From G965215055 sp965242685 (GTDB lineage: Bacteria; Pseudomonadota; Gammaproteobacteria; UBA4575), in assembly GCA_965242685.1 (NCBI GenBank), contig OZ251487.1:1674001-1738000 (forward strand): a stretch of DNA of 64,000 bases, in the 5' to 3' direction. Numbering within the stretch: position 1 is the stretch's first letter; the number at the start of each line of letters is the position of its first letter. Positions 26,877 to 34,163 of this stretch are shown one piece after another. Below the pieces are notes generated by a model. It was not told where the DNA came from, ran no database searches, and saw only the letters and a program-made list of their open reading frames with translations. Both the position numbers and the translations under genes were made by a program.

Positions 26877-27962
26877 ATGCGAAAAGTATTCTATTTTGGT
26901 GCGGGCCCGGCCGCATTGCCCGAACCGGTGTTGAAGAAAATTCAGGGAGAATTCCTCGACTACCACGGCACCGGTCTTTCCGTCGTCGAACTCAGTCACC
27001 GCGGTGACGAACTGCTTGCCGTCAGAGATCGTGCCGAAACACTGCTGAGAGAGCTGCTAAAAATCCCCGACAACTATGCGGTGCTATTTATGCACGGCGG
27101 CGCGACCAATCAATTTTCCATGCTGCCGTTGAACTTTCTTGGGGGCGGTAAAAGTGCGGATTACCTATGTACCGGACATTGGTCGACGAAGGCCTGCACA
27201 GAAGCAAAAAAATTTGCCCCGATCAACGAAATCAAGGCACTGCAAGGAAACGGGGAATTGTCGATTCTGCCATCTTCCGCGTGGCCACTCGACCCGAATG
27301 CCGCGTATATACACTATTGCGACAACGAGACCATAAATGGCGTTGCCCTTGCGCCGGTGCCGGAAATTGCCAACCGGCCTTTGGTGTGTGACATGACCTC
27401 CTCCATTCTTATGCGCCCCCTGGATGTTGACAGATACCATTTAATTTACGCCAGCGCACAAAAAAACCTGGGCATTGCTGGGCTTGGCGTCGTGATCGTC
27501 AAAAAAACGTTCCTCGAGGACGGCAACCCGAACGTGCCCCGCTTATACGACTATCGGTTGTATGTCGAAGAAAACTCCCTGGTCAACACATCTCCCACGT
27601 TTGCGATCTACGTCTTGCAACACGTGCTTGAATGGGTCAAGGGCGAGGGAGGCGTTGAAGAGATGTATCGCCGCAGCAAGGCGCGTTCCGCCTCGGTATA
27701 TCGGATACTCGATGCAAACAATCTCTACACTAACCGAGTGGCCGAAGAATGCCGTTCAAACATCAACATCCCGTTCTATATCAAAGACACCGCACTACAG
27801 AATGACTTCTTGCGTCGTGCGGAAGAAAACAAAATGCTTGGCTTGCGCGGTCACAAGGCCGTAGGGGGAATACGTGCCAGCCTATACAACGCCATACCCC
27901 AGGAAGGCGTGCAACGGCTGCTGAATTTCATGCGGGACTTTGCGGCAAACAAGACAGCCTAA
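26877..27962 (+). CDS. serC: Phosphoserine aminotransferase
   Basis: A 361-residue SerC, which makes phosphoserine (and 4-phosphohydroxythreonine for pyridoxal phosphate). It opens VFYFGAGPAALPEPVL, has SHRGDELLAVRD, MHGGATNQFSMLPLN and the PLP lysine in ASAQKNLGIAGLGVVIV near residue 198. The C-terminal GHKAVGGIRASLYNA motif is diagnostic. The frame opens at a TTG at 26868, but the ATG at 26877 gives the usual family N-terminus, so I use the ATG. It is convergent with the epimerase gene 64 nt away; the usual next gene pheA is absent. Confidence 0.95.
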   Translation: MRKVFYFGAGPAALPEPVLKKIQGEFLDYHGTGLSVVELSHRGDELLAVRDRAETLLRELLKIPDNYAVLFMHGGATNQFSMLPLNFLGGGKSADYLCTGHWSTKACTEAKKFAPINEIKALQGNGELSILPSSAWPLDPNAAYIHYCDNETINGVALAPVPEIANRPLVCDMTSSILMRPLDVDRYHLIYASAQKNLGIAGLGVVIVKKTFLEDGNPNVPRLYDYRLYVEENSLVNTSPTFAIYVLQHVLEWVKGEGGVEEMYRRSKARSASVYRILDANNLYTNRVAEECRSNINIPFYIKDTALQNDFLRRAEENKMLGLRGHKAVGGIRASLYNAIPQEGVQRLLNFMRDFAANKTA

Positions 27963-28026
27963 AGACAACGGTTCAACGTTGCGTTTCCACTGGACGAGCG
28001 TCGCCGCACGTGCCGGTTTACAGAAC

Positions 28027-29013
28027 TTAAATCCGGTAATACCGGCGGTACCAGTCCACAAAATCCTTGATTCCCTCCTCGATACCCGTGCTTGGGGTAT
28101 AACCCGTATCCGCCGTCAGGTCTTTGGTATCGGCAGAAGTCTCGAGCACGTCGCCGGCCTGTAGAGGTAACGGATTTTGCCGCGCCTTTTTGCCGAGGCA
28201 GTCTTCAAGCACCCGAATGCAACGTTTGAGACCGACCGGATTCCCGCAACCGACATTGTAAAGCCGGTACGGAACGTCGCCGGGGATCTTTCCCGCCCCC
28301 CCTGGACGAGTTTCAGAAAAGACGCGCATCACGCTTTCAACGGCGTCGTCAATATACGTAAAATCACGGCGGTGGTTGCCATGATTGAATACGTCAATCG
28401 GCCTGCCCGCCAGGATATTTCTTGTAAATATAAACAGTGCCATGTCCGGCCGTCCCCAGGGGCCGTAAATAGTAAAAAAGCGTAGGCAGGTCGTTGGTAG
28501 GCGATGTGTATGACTGTACGTGTACGCCATCAGCTCGGCCGCCTTTTTGGTCGCCGCGTACAGGCTCAACGGTCGGTCGGTGTTATCGCCTACGGAAAAG
28601 GGCGGCTTGGTATTCGCACCGTACACCGAACTGCTGGAGGCATAGATCAAATGCCCGACGCCGTTGTGCCGGCAGGCCTCCAGGACGTTGATAAAGCCGA
28701 CGAGGTTGGAGTCAACGTAAGCGTAGGGATTTTCAATGGAATATCGCACTCCCACCTGTGAGGCAAAGTGAATGACGCGCGCCGGCTTGAAATCCGCGAA
28801 GGTCTTGGATATCGATGCCTTATCCTCCAAATGTATGCGCGCCTCTATGAAGGCGGGATGCGCCTGGGTTCTTTCCAGTCGGGCACGTTTCAGGTTGACG
28901 TCGTAATAATCGTTCACGTTGTCGATTCCCAACACTTCGTGTCCGCATTGCAGAAGGCGAAGGGCAACCGCCGAACCGATGAACCCGGCCGCGCCCGTAA
29001 CGATAATTTTCAC
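28027..29013 (-). CDS. NAD-dependent epimerase, probable UDP-glucuronate 4-epimerase
   Basis: A 328-residue extended short-chain dehydrogenase. NAD motif GAAGFIGSAVALRLL near residue 8, the GIDNVNDYYDVNLKRARL segment that marks UDP-glucuronate 4-epimerases, HFASQVGVRYSIENPYAYV, active-site Tyr-x3-Lys in LYAATKKAAELMA (about 148-160) and FFTIYGPWGRPDMALF. These support interconversion of UDP-glucuronate and UDP-galacturonate for surface polysaccharide. ATG start. It is alone, at the edge of an accessory segment, so it may serve polysaccharide genes elsewhere, such as the GT-C array at 54.8-61.3 kb. Confidence 0.88.
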   Translation of the reverse strand: MKIIVTGAAGFIGSAVALRLLQCGHEVLGIDNVNDYYDVNLKRARLERTQAHPAFIEARIHLEDKASISKTFADFKPARVIHFASQVGVRYSIENPYAYVDSNLVGFINVLEACRHNGVGHLIYASSSSVYGANTKPPFSVGDNTDRPLSLYAATKKAAELMAYTYSHTHRLPTTCLRFFTIYGPWGRPDMALFIFTRNILAGRPIDVFNHGNHRRDFTYIDDAVESVMRVFSETRPGGAGKIPGDVPYRLYNVGCGNPVGLKRCIRVLEDCLGKKARQNPLPLQAGDVLETSADTKDLTADTGYTPSTGIEEGIKDFVDWYRRYYRI

Positions 29014-29082
29014 GCTTTACTTTTCAGAAGTGTTATAGATAAGGCAGGTTTACGAGGCGGGGTTCCGATACCAAATGTTTTG

Positions 29083-29124
29083 GGAATTATATACTTGATT
29101 GTAAAGAAACGAGTATATAATTCC
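29083..29124. repeat. Perfect 12-bp inverted repeat upstream of methyltransferase remnant
   Basis: Arms GGAATTATATAC (29083-29094) and GTATATAATTCC (29113-29124) are exact reverse complements with an 18-nt spacer. The right arm contains TATAAT (29116-29121), and TTGATT (29095-29100) lies in the spacer at 15-nt distance, so this could be a promoter with a built-in operator. It is 40 nt before the GTG of the truncated methyltransferase frame and 70 nt upstream of the divergent epimerase gene. Regulatory role is inference. Confidence 0.55.
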
Positions 29125-29164
29125 TGCTTAGGTTTTCTATTACCGACGACCAGCTTCTAGCACC

Positions 29165-29287
29165 GTGCCCGTACTCAAATTCAAAGGCAAACCATGGGTG
29201 TATGCGCACCATCTGAGCGTGCCATACCGCGCATTGAAGAAGGTACCAAAAAAATCGCTTCTGCCCCCCCCCCCCCCCCCAATTTGA
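29165..29287 (+). pseudogene. 5' remnant of a type III-like (Mod) DNA methyltransferase, broken at a C17 tract
   Basis: A GTG-started frame of 40 residues: 33 codons ending in KKSLL, then six prolines from the C17 tract, Ile and a TGA stop. The start MPVLKFKGKPWVYAHHLSVP, continuing with a Tyr-Arg-Ala-Leu and Lys-rich stretch, is by eye the N-terminus of site-specific DNA methyltransferases of the Mod/type III adenine group, which then normally continue '...DDNLIIHGDNL..ALKALLP'. None of that catalytic body follows. Either the gene was deleted at the tract, or the sequence is misjoined at the homopolymer. Confidence 0.6.
29264..29280. repeat. Poly-C tract, 17 nt
   Basis: Seventeen consecutive C bases at the break of the methyltransferase remnant. 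Tracts of this length slip in replication and are also a common place for assembly errors. It is one of three long G/C homopolymers in the window, the others at 56750-56771 and 58817-58836. Confidence 0.95.
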
Positions 29288-29318
29288 TAGGGATACTCAG
29301 GTGTGTCCAGGTTAAAAA

Positions 29319-30017
29319 TTAAGTGCTGCAATATAGCTCTTTGTACATTGCTATCCAACTATTATCCATAACCTTACCGTGAATCAGCAAATGCAATAGT
29401 TCATCAACAATTTCCATCGCCTCGTCACTGAGTTTGTGGTCAGTTGGTTTGTAGGAGTTATGGTGAACGCTAACAGGTTGTAATTGGTCCAACCGGAGAA
29501 TTGATTCTTCACCTTGTGGCGGTTTATCCCACAGAAACTGAGGGTATGTACAATGTCGGATTTGTTCTACTAATTCCGGTCGGTATCCGACACGTTTACC
29601 ACTTTGCCTGGCACCGTAATAGGGTGCGGCCAATACTGTCTGAGTTTTTAGGAACTTTGGCATCTGTTTTTTATAAACCTCGTGGTCAACAGGAGGACTC
29701 TTGGAGCTGATGACTAGGCACGGTCTTTTCTTGGCACGGTGTGCTACCCAAACCTCACCTTTAGCTAATGGCATTCCAGCAACGGGTAAGGTTGATCGGC
29801 CAAATTTTTGATCGATGCGCAGCGGTTTGACTTCAAGCTCTGCACTGTCGTGTTGGTCCGCTTTTTTCCTTCCCCGTAGTTCAAAGGTATTGGGAATCTG
29901 ATCTACATGTGGAATAAAGGCGATAATCAGTGCTCCTCTGCATAAGTTTCTTTTCGCGTTATCCGTCCACCAATCTGAAGGTGCAATGCTAGACTGAAGG
30001 CAGTCTTCAGGATACAT
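29319..30017 (-). CDS. MazF/PemK-like protein, candidate toxin
   Basis: A 232-residue protein. A segment near residue 108 reads LAKGEVWVAHRAKKRPCLVI, the start pattern of MazF/PemK/CcdB-like endoribonucleases ('G-x-V-W...KRP.LV.S'). Later, ESILRLDQLQPVSVHHNSYK fits the end strand of that fold. The first 100 residues and the central region have no clear match, so it is larger than classic MazF (about 110 residues). ATG at 30017 lies inside the upstream gene (11-nt overlap), pointing to translational coupling with the Panacea-like partner. Activity is not demonstrated by sequence. Confidence 0.6.
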   Translation of the reverse strand: MYPEDCLQSSIAPSDWWTDNAKRNLCRGALIIAFIPHVDQIPNTFELRGRKKADQHDSAELEVKPLRIDQKFGRSTLPVAGMPLAKGEVWVAHRAKKRPCLVISSKSPPVDHEVYKKQMPKFLKTQTVLAAPYYGARQSGKRVGYRPELVEQIRHCTYPQFLWDKPPQGEESILRLDQLQPVSVHHNSYKPTDHKLSDEAMEIVDELLHLLIHGKVMDNSWIAMYKELYCST

Positions 30018-30798
30018 CTATGTCTTTTCTGGCAGGGGATTTCCAGACATCATCGGAAAACTTGACGGTGAACTTACCTTCCGGGAGTGGATGGCCGGCA
30101 AGGTTATCCAGCCACTCTATAATTTCATAATACGTCTTGTCATACTTGATTTCGGGATAGATGTATTTTTGCTTGTTCTCTTTCCGTTGTTGTTTATATT
30201 TTTCTCGTAGTTGACGCATTCGCCCTCTGAATTCTTTCTTTTTCTTGTTCGATAGGCGTTCCATGAAGGGTGTATACGTTTCATTCTCAACGGGAGCGTC
30301 TTCGACGACCGTTGAAAAATCCAGGTATTCACGAGGTGCCGCGGACAGCATCGGCTTCGTGTTGTAGACAAAATGAAGCAAGCCTTCCGTGTCTTTTCCG
30401 TGTTCGCGTATATAATTTCCCAAGTGTAGCCGGATGGCAGGCGGGAGTTCGCCTTCTTTCTCCTTTAATAAGTGCTCATCACGTAAATACCAACGTACCC
30501 ACTCATCTTTCTCATAATCACTTGGGAATGATTGTTTTTCTGCTCCGATAGCCTTAAGTGCCGGTTCAATACGCGCATTGACGGACTGTGCCCAAGGGCC
30601 GAACTTATAGAATTTCCATTTGGTGCCCGTATAAGTGATGCCTTCATGTTTTTTCGCATAAAGAAGGTCGGCCAGGTATACGTATTTAATAAGATGAATA
30701 GGTCCGAGATGGCGATCACCCCACTCGTCTTGTTCCCCGGTGATCAGTAAAGCGTATTGCAGTACCAAATCAACAGGTGAAAAGTTTCCTGACATCAT
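30007..30798 (-). CDS. Panacea (SocA-like, DUF4065) domain protein, candidate antitoxin
   Basis: A 263-residue protein whose first 120 residues resemble the Panacea domain: LIKYVYLADLLYAKKHEGIT followed by a short gap and YKFGPWAQSVNARIEPAL, the 'K.lYlaDl...G..i.g....yGP' pattern. Panacea proteins are antitoxins paired with many unrelated toxins. The C-terminal half is Lys/Arg/Glu-rich (about residues 185-215) and ends in a short folded region. Two ATG codons stand at the start (30798, 30795). It comes first in the pair and overlaps the MazF-like gene by 11 nt. The 243-nt gap before it (30799-31041) has no other gene. Confidence 0.65.
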   Translation of the reverse strand: MMSGNFSPVDLVLQYALLITGEQDEWGDRHLGPIHLIKYVYLADLLYAKKHEGITYTGTKWKFYKFGPWAQSVNARIEPALKAIGAEKQSFPSDYEKDEWVRWYLRDEHLLKEKEGELPPAIRLHLGNYIREHGKDTEGLLHFVYNTKPMLSAAPREYLDFSTVVEDAPVENETYTPFMERLSNKKKKEFRGRMRQLREKYKQQRKENKQKYIYPEIKYDKTYYEIIEWLDNLAGHPLPEGKFTVKFSDDVWKSPARKDIDVS

Positions 30799-31041
30799 TT
30801 TGAAAGTAGATGATGGGATAGCTTAAAAGTAAGGGCTACGGTATGTTGATAAACGCACAGTAAAGTTGAATTTTTCATTCCACTTCATGCTACAAAGCCG
30901 GCCGACTTTTGACTTGATGCTAAATATAGCAAACGTTGGAAAATTATTTCATAAAATTTATAAATACATCTGTTTTACTTTCTCAGCGCGTTTGCTTAGC
31001 CTTAGGAACGGATGCACCCGTCTCCATACGATAGATCACAT

Positions 31042-32604
31042 CTAATCGTCGTCGTATTTTTCCGGTACCGCCACGAACTCAGGATAGGCCTCGATGCCGA
31101 GTTCAAATACATCTTGGCCGAGTTTTTCGGTAATCGTTGAAACGCGCACGCCCATCAGTTGTTTCAGCCCCAGCCACAGCAGCAATGAGGTTGTGAATAC
31201 GAATGCGCCGACGGAGGCAATGCCAATAATTTGCGTGACGAAATTAGCACCCGCAAAGATGCAAACCGCAAGGGTTCCCCAAATGTCGGCGAACAGGTGT
31301 GCCGGTATCGCGCCGACCACGTCATCCAGCTTGATGATCTCCATCAGCTTCATGCCAAGCGTACAGACCAAGCTGCCTACGGCGCCGATGATGATCGCCT
31401 GGTAGTGAGCGACGATGTCCGGGCCCGCGGTGATCGAAACCAGACCGGCAATCGCCCCATTAAATACGACAAGTATATCAACGCGACCGAAAATAAGACG
31501 CGAAAAGCCGAGTGCGGTCATGAGGCCGGCGGCGGCGGCAAGGTTGGTATTGATGAAGATATTGCTCGTTTCCACAACATCGAAGGCACTGGCCGTGTGA
31601 AGTTGTGAACTCGCATTAAAGCCAAGCCACCCCATCCAGATGATAAAAAGACCGACGGTGATGGAGCTGGTATTGGAAGGCGGCATAACCTTGACACTGC
31701 CGTCACGACGGAATTTTCCCAGCCGCGGCCCGACGATGAGGACTCCCGCAAGTGCCGCCCAGCCGCCTGTGGCATGTATGACGGTGGAGCCTCCAAGGTC
31801 CTTAAAACCGAGGTCATGAAGCCAGCCACCGCCCCACGTCCAGGCGCCGACAATGGGATAGATAATGCCTGTCAGGATGGCGATAAACGCAAAAAACGAC
31901 CACATTTTTACCCGTTCGGCCAGCGCACCAGAAACGATAGAGGCGGTCGTCACCGCGTACACCATCTGAATAAACCAATCGGACATAGTGGAGTGGCCGA
32001 ATGCGGATGCCGTGACTACCTCTGCCGCTTCCCCCGTGCCGTTCAATAGGGCAATTTCTTCCGGTGAGAATCTGTGGAAGAAAGTAAAGGAACCGATCAG
32101 TTTTTCTACGTCAACGTACATCAGGTTGTATCCGATCAGGTAGTAGACAACTCCCGTAATGGAGTAAAGCCCGATGTTCTTGAGACAGATGACCGAACTG
32201 TTCTTGGCGCGCACCATGCCGGATTCCATCATGGCGGCGCCGGCGGATATCCACATTATCAGGACTCCCCAGAACATAAGGGCAAGTGTGTTTATGATGA
32301 ATTTTGTTTCTGCATCCACCCCCGTAAGAAAAACGTCCGATAACCACGCTTGGTGATCATGGTGGCGAGCAACCGCCGAGTGTGCGGCACTTGAAAACCA
32401 CAGCAGGATCAATGCCGCGAAGATTCCCGCCGCCTTTACCTTTAATGCGGTGTGTTTACGTCTTTTTCCTGCGGGAATTGACGGGGTGTTTGGCGACGAA
32501 AGCCGCCAAACTTCTTTTTTACGTTCGATTGAACGTGATGCCTTGACTAGAGAAAATTGTTGTAGCCGCTTGATCGCCGACAACGAAAAAGCTTTCACAA
32601 ACAA
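31042..32604 (-). CDS. amt: Ammonium transporter, Amt family (paralogue 1)
   Basis: An Amt channel of up to 520 residues. The conserved twin His pair is present, in STVIHATGGWAALAG and GAIPAHLFADIWGTLA, as are the ALAERVKMWSFFAF and WTWGGGWL segments. A signal-peptide-like hydrophobic stretch (GIFAALILLWFSSAAHSA) is preceded by an unusual basic leader of about 50 residues; the start (TTG 32604 or GTG 32598) is therefore uncertain. The C-terminal tail (KLGQDVFELGIEAYPEF) is shared with the second copy. No glnK (PII) gene is adjacent, unlike most amt loci. It is 12 nt after the other amt. Confidence 0.9.
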   Translation of the reverse strand: MFVKAFSLSAIKRLQQFSLVKASRSIERKKEVWRLSSPNTPSIPAGKRRKHTALKVKAAGIFAALILLWFSSAAHSAVARHHDHQAWLSDVFLTGVDAETKFIINTLALMFWGVLIMWISAGAAMMESGMVRAKNSSVICLKNIGLYSITGVVYYLIGYNLMYVDVEKLIGSFTFFHRFSPEEIALLNGTGEAAEVVTASAFGHSTMSDWFIQMVYAVTTASIVSGALAERVKMWSFFAFIAILTGIIYPIVGAWTWGGGWLHDLGFKDLGGSTVIHATGGWAALAGVLIVGPRLGKFRRDGSVKVMPPSNTSSITVGLFIIWMGWLGFNASSQLHTASAFDVVETSNIFINTNLAAAAGLMTALGFSRLIFGRVDILVVFNGAIAGLVSITAGPDIVAHYQAIIIGAVGSLVCTLGMKLMEIIKLDDVVGAIPAHLFADIWGTLAVCIFAGANFVTQIIGIASVGAFVFTTSLLLWLGLKQLMGVRVSTITEKLGQDVFELGIEAYPEFVAVPEKYDDD

Positions 32605-32616
32605 GTGTCGGTGCGT

Positions 32617-33984
32617 CTAGTCGTCATCCTGATCAGGTATTACTACAAATTCGGGATAGGCCTCGATGCCGAGTTCAGAGATGTCTTGGCCGATCTCTTC
32701 GACAGTTGGCGAAACCCGCGCACCCATCAACTTTTTCAATGCCAGCCACACCAGCAATGAAACCGTGAATACAAACGCGCCAATAGCAATAATACCGGTG
32801 GCTTGTACAATGAGGTTACCTCCCGCAACGATGCAAACCGCAAGCGTTCCCCAAATGCCGGCGAACAGGTGTGCCGGCACCGCACCGACCACATCGTCCA
32901 GCTTGACGATCTCCATCAATTTCATACCGCCTGTACAAATCACGCCACCGACGGCGCCGATGAGGATCGCCCAGTAGTGATCGACGACGTCCGGGCCCGC
33001 GGTGATCGAAACCAGGCCGGCAATCGCCCCATTGAGCACGCCGAGTAGGTCGATGCGCCCGAGAATGGGACGTGAAACGATGACGGCGGCCATGACACCG
33101 CTGGCGGCGGCAAGGTTAGTATTGACGAGGATGTTGCTCATTGCCACGATGTCGAGGGCACTTGACGCAGCCAGTTGTGAGCCGCCGTTAAAGCCGAACC
33201 ATCCCATCCAGAGAATGAAAACCCCCAGGGTTACGGCAGGGATGTTGGATGGCGGCGTGCTCTTGACGCTGCCGTCGCGCCGGAATTTTCCCATCCTTGG
33301 CCCAACGATGATAGTGCCCGCAAGTGCCGCCCAACCGCCCGTCGAGTGTACGATGGTAGAGCCTGCAAAATCCTGGAAACCTCGCTCGTTAAGCCAGCCT
33401 CCGCCCCACGTCCAGGCGCCGACGATGGGGTAAATAAGGGCCGTCAAGAGGGCTACGAATACAAAGAATGACCACATTTTTACCCGTTCGGCCAGCGCCC
33501 CGGAAACGATAGAGGCCGCGGTGGCAACGAAAACCATCTGGAAGAACCAGTCGGACATGGTGGAATAGCCGGATTCCACTACCGCCTCCACCACATCTTC
33601 CGCACCTTGCAGCAAGGCAATTTCTTCCGGTGACGAACTGTAAAACAGGGTGAAAGAACCGATCAGTTTTCCCACATCGGTATACATCAGGTTGTATCCG
33701 ATTATGTAGTAGGCAAGTCCGGCAATGGAGTAAAGTCCGATGTTTTTGAGACAGATTACGGAAGCGTTTTTAGTCCGCACGGAACCAGCTTCCAGCATGG
33801 TGAAACCAGCACACATCCACATTATAAGCACGCCCCAAAACAGGAATGAAAACGTGTTCAGGATAAATTTCGTTTCCGCTTCAACCGCCGCGAAGGCAGT
33901 ATCCGAAAAACATAAAAGGCTGAACATTACAAATATTCCTGCCAGCTTCGGTACAAACCGGCAATGATTCGGCAAAAGGTTCAT
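32617..33984 (-). CDS. amt: Ammonium transporter, Amt family (paralogue 2)
   Basis: A 455-residue Amt protein starting at ATG 33984, preceded by AGGAA at 6 nt and giving a clean signal peptide (LAGIFVMFSLLCFSDTAFA); the frame runs on to 34122 but lacks support there. Twin His residues are in STIVHSTGGWAALAG and GAVPAHLFAGIWGTLA. It is a close paralogue of the downstream amt and has the same C-terminal tail (EIGQDISELGIEAYPEF), so the pair arose by tandem duplication. It follows the histidine kinase gene by 179 nt on the same strand. Confidence 0.93.
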   Translation of the reverse strand: MNLLPNHCRFVPKLAGIFVMFSLLCFSDTAFAAVEAETKFILNTFSFLFWGVLIMWMCAGFTMLEAGSVRTKNASVICLKNIGLYSIAGLAYYIIGYNLMYTDVGKLIGSFTLFYSSSPEEIALLQGAEDVVEAVVESGYSTMSDWFFQMVFVATAASIVSGALAERVKMWSFFVFVALLTALIYPIVGAWTWGGGWLNERGFQDFAGSTIVHSTGGWAALAGTIIVGPRMGKFRRDGSVKSTPPSNIPAVTLGVFILWMGWFGFNGGSQLAASSALDIVAMSNILVNTNLAAASGVMAAVIVSRPILGRIDLLGVLNGAIAGLVSITAGPDVVDHYWAILIGAVGGVICTGGMKLMEIVKLDDVVGAVPAHLFAGIWGTLAVCIVAGGNLIVQATGIIAIGAFVFTVSLLVWLALKKLMGARVSPTVEEIGQDISELGIEAYPEFVVIPDQDDD

Positions 33985-34163
33985 ATCTATTCCTGCTTTT
34001 TGATAGGGTTTGATCGGATTCCGGGACATGCAATGGTGCAGACTGTACCAAAGTAGCCTGCCGATAGCAAGTTGACAAACACCCCGATAGTTTTTCGTAA
34101 ATCCATTCAAGGCGTTAATCAAAGACTAAGGACGCCCACCGCCTGGTTCCCTCCGTCGAAAGG

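Noticed and set aside
29140..29358. A 72-codon minus-strand frame containing a poly-Gly run
   Set aside because: It reads the C17 tract as glycines and overlaps the MazF-like gene end; the plus-strand methyltransferase remnant explains the sequence better.
29319..30798. Reading the two-gene pair as a type III R-M Res/Mod leftover
   Set aside because: Neither protein has helicase or methyltransferase motifs; the Panacea-like and PemK-like patterns fit better.
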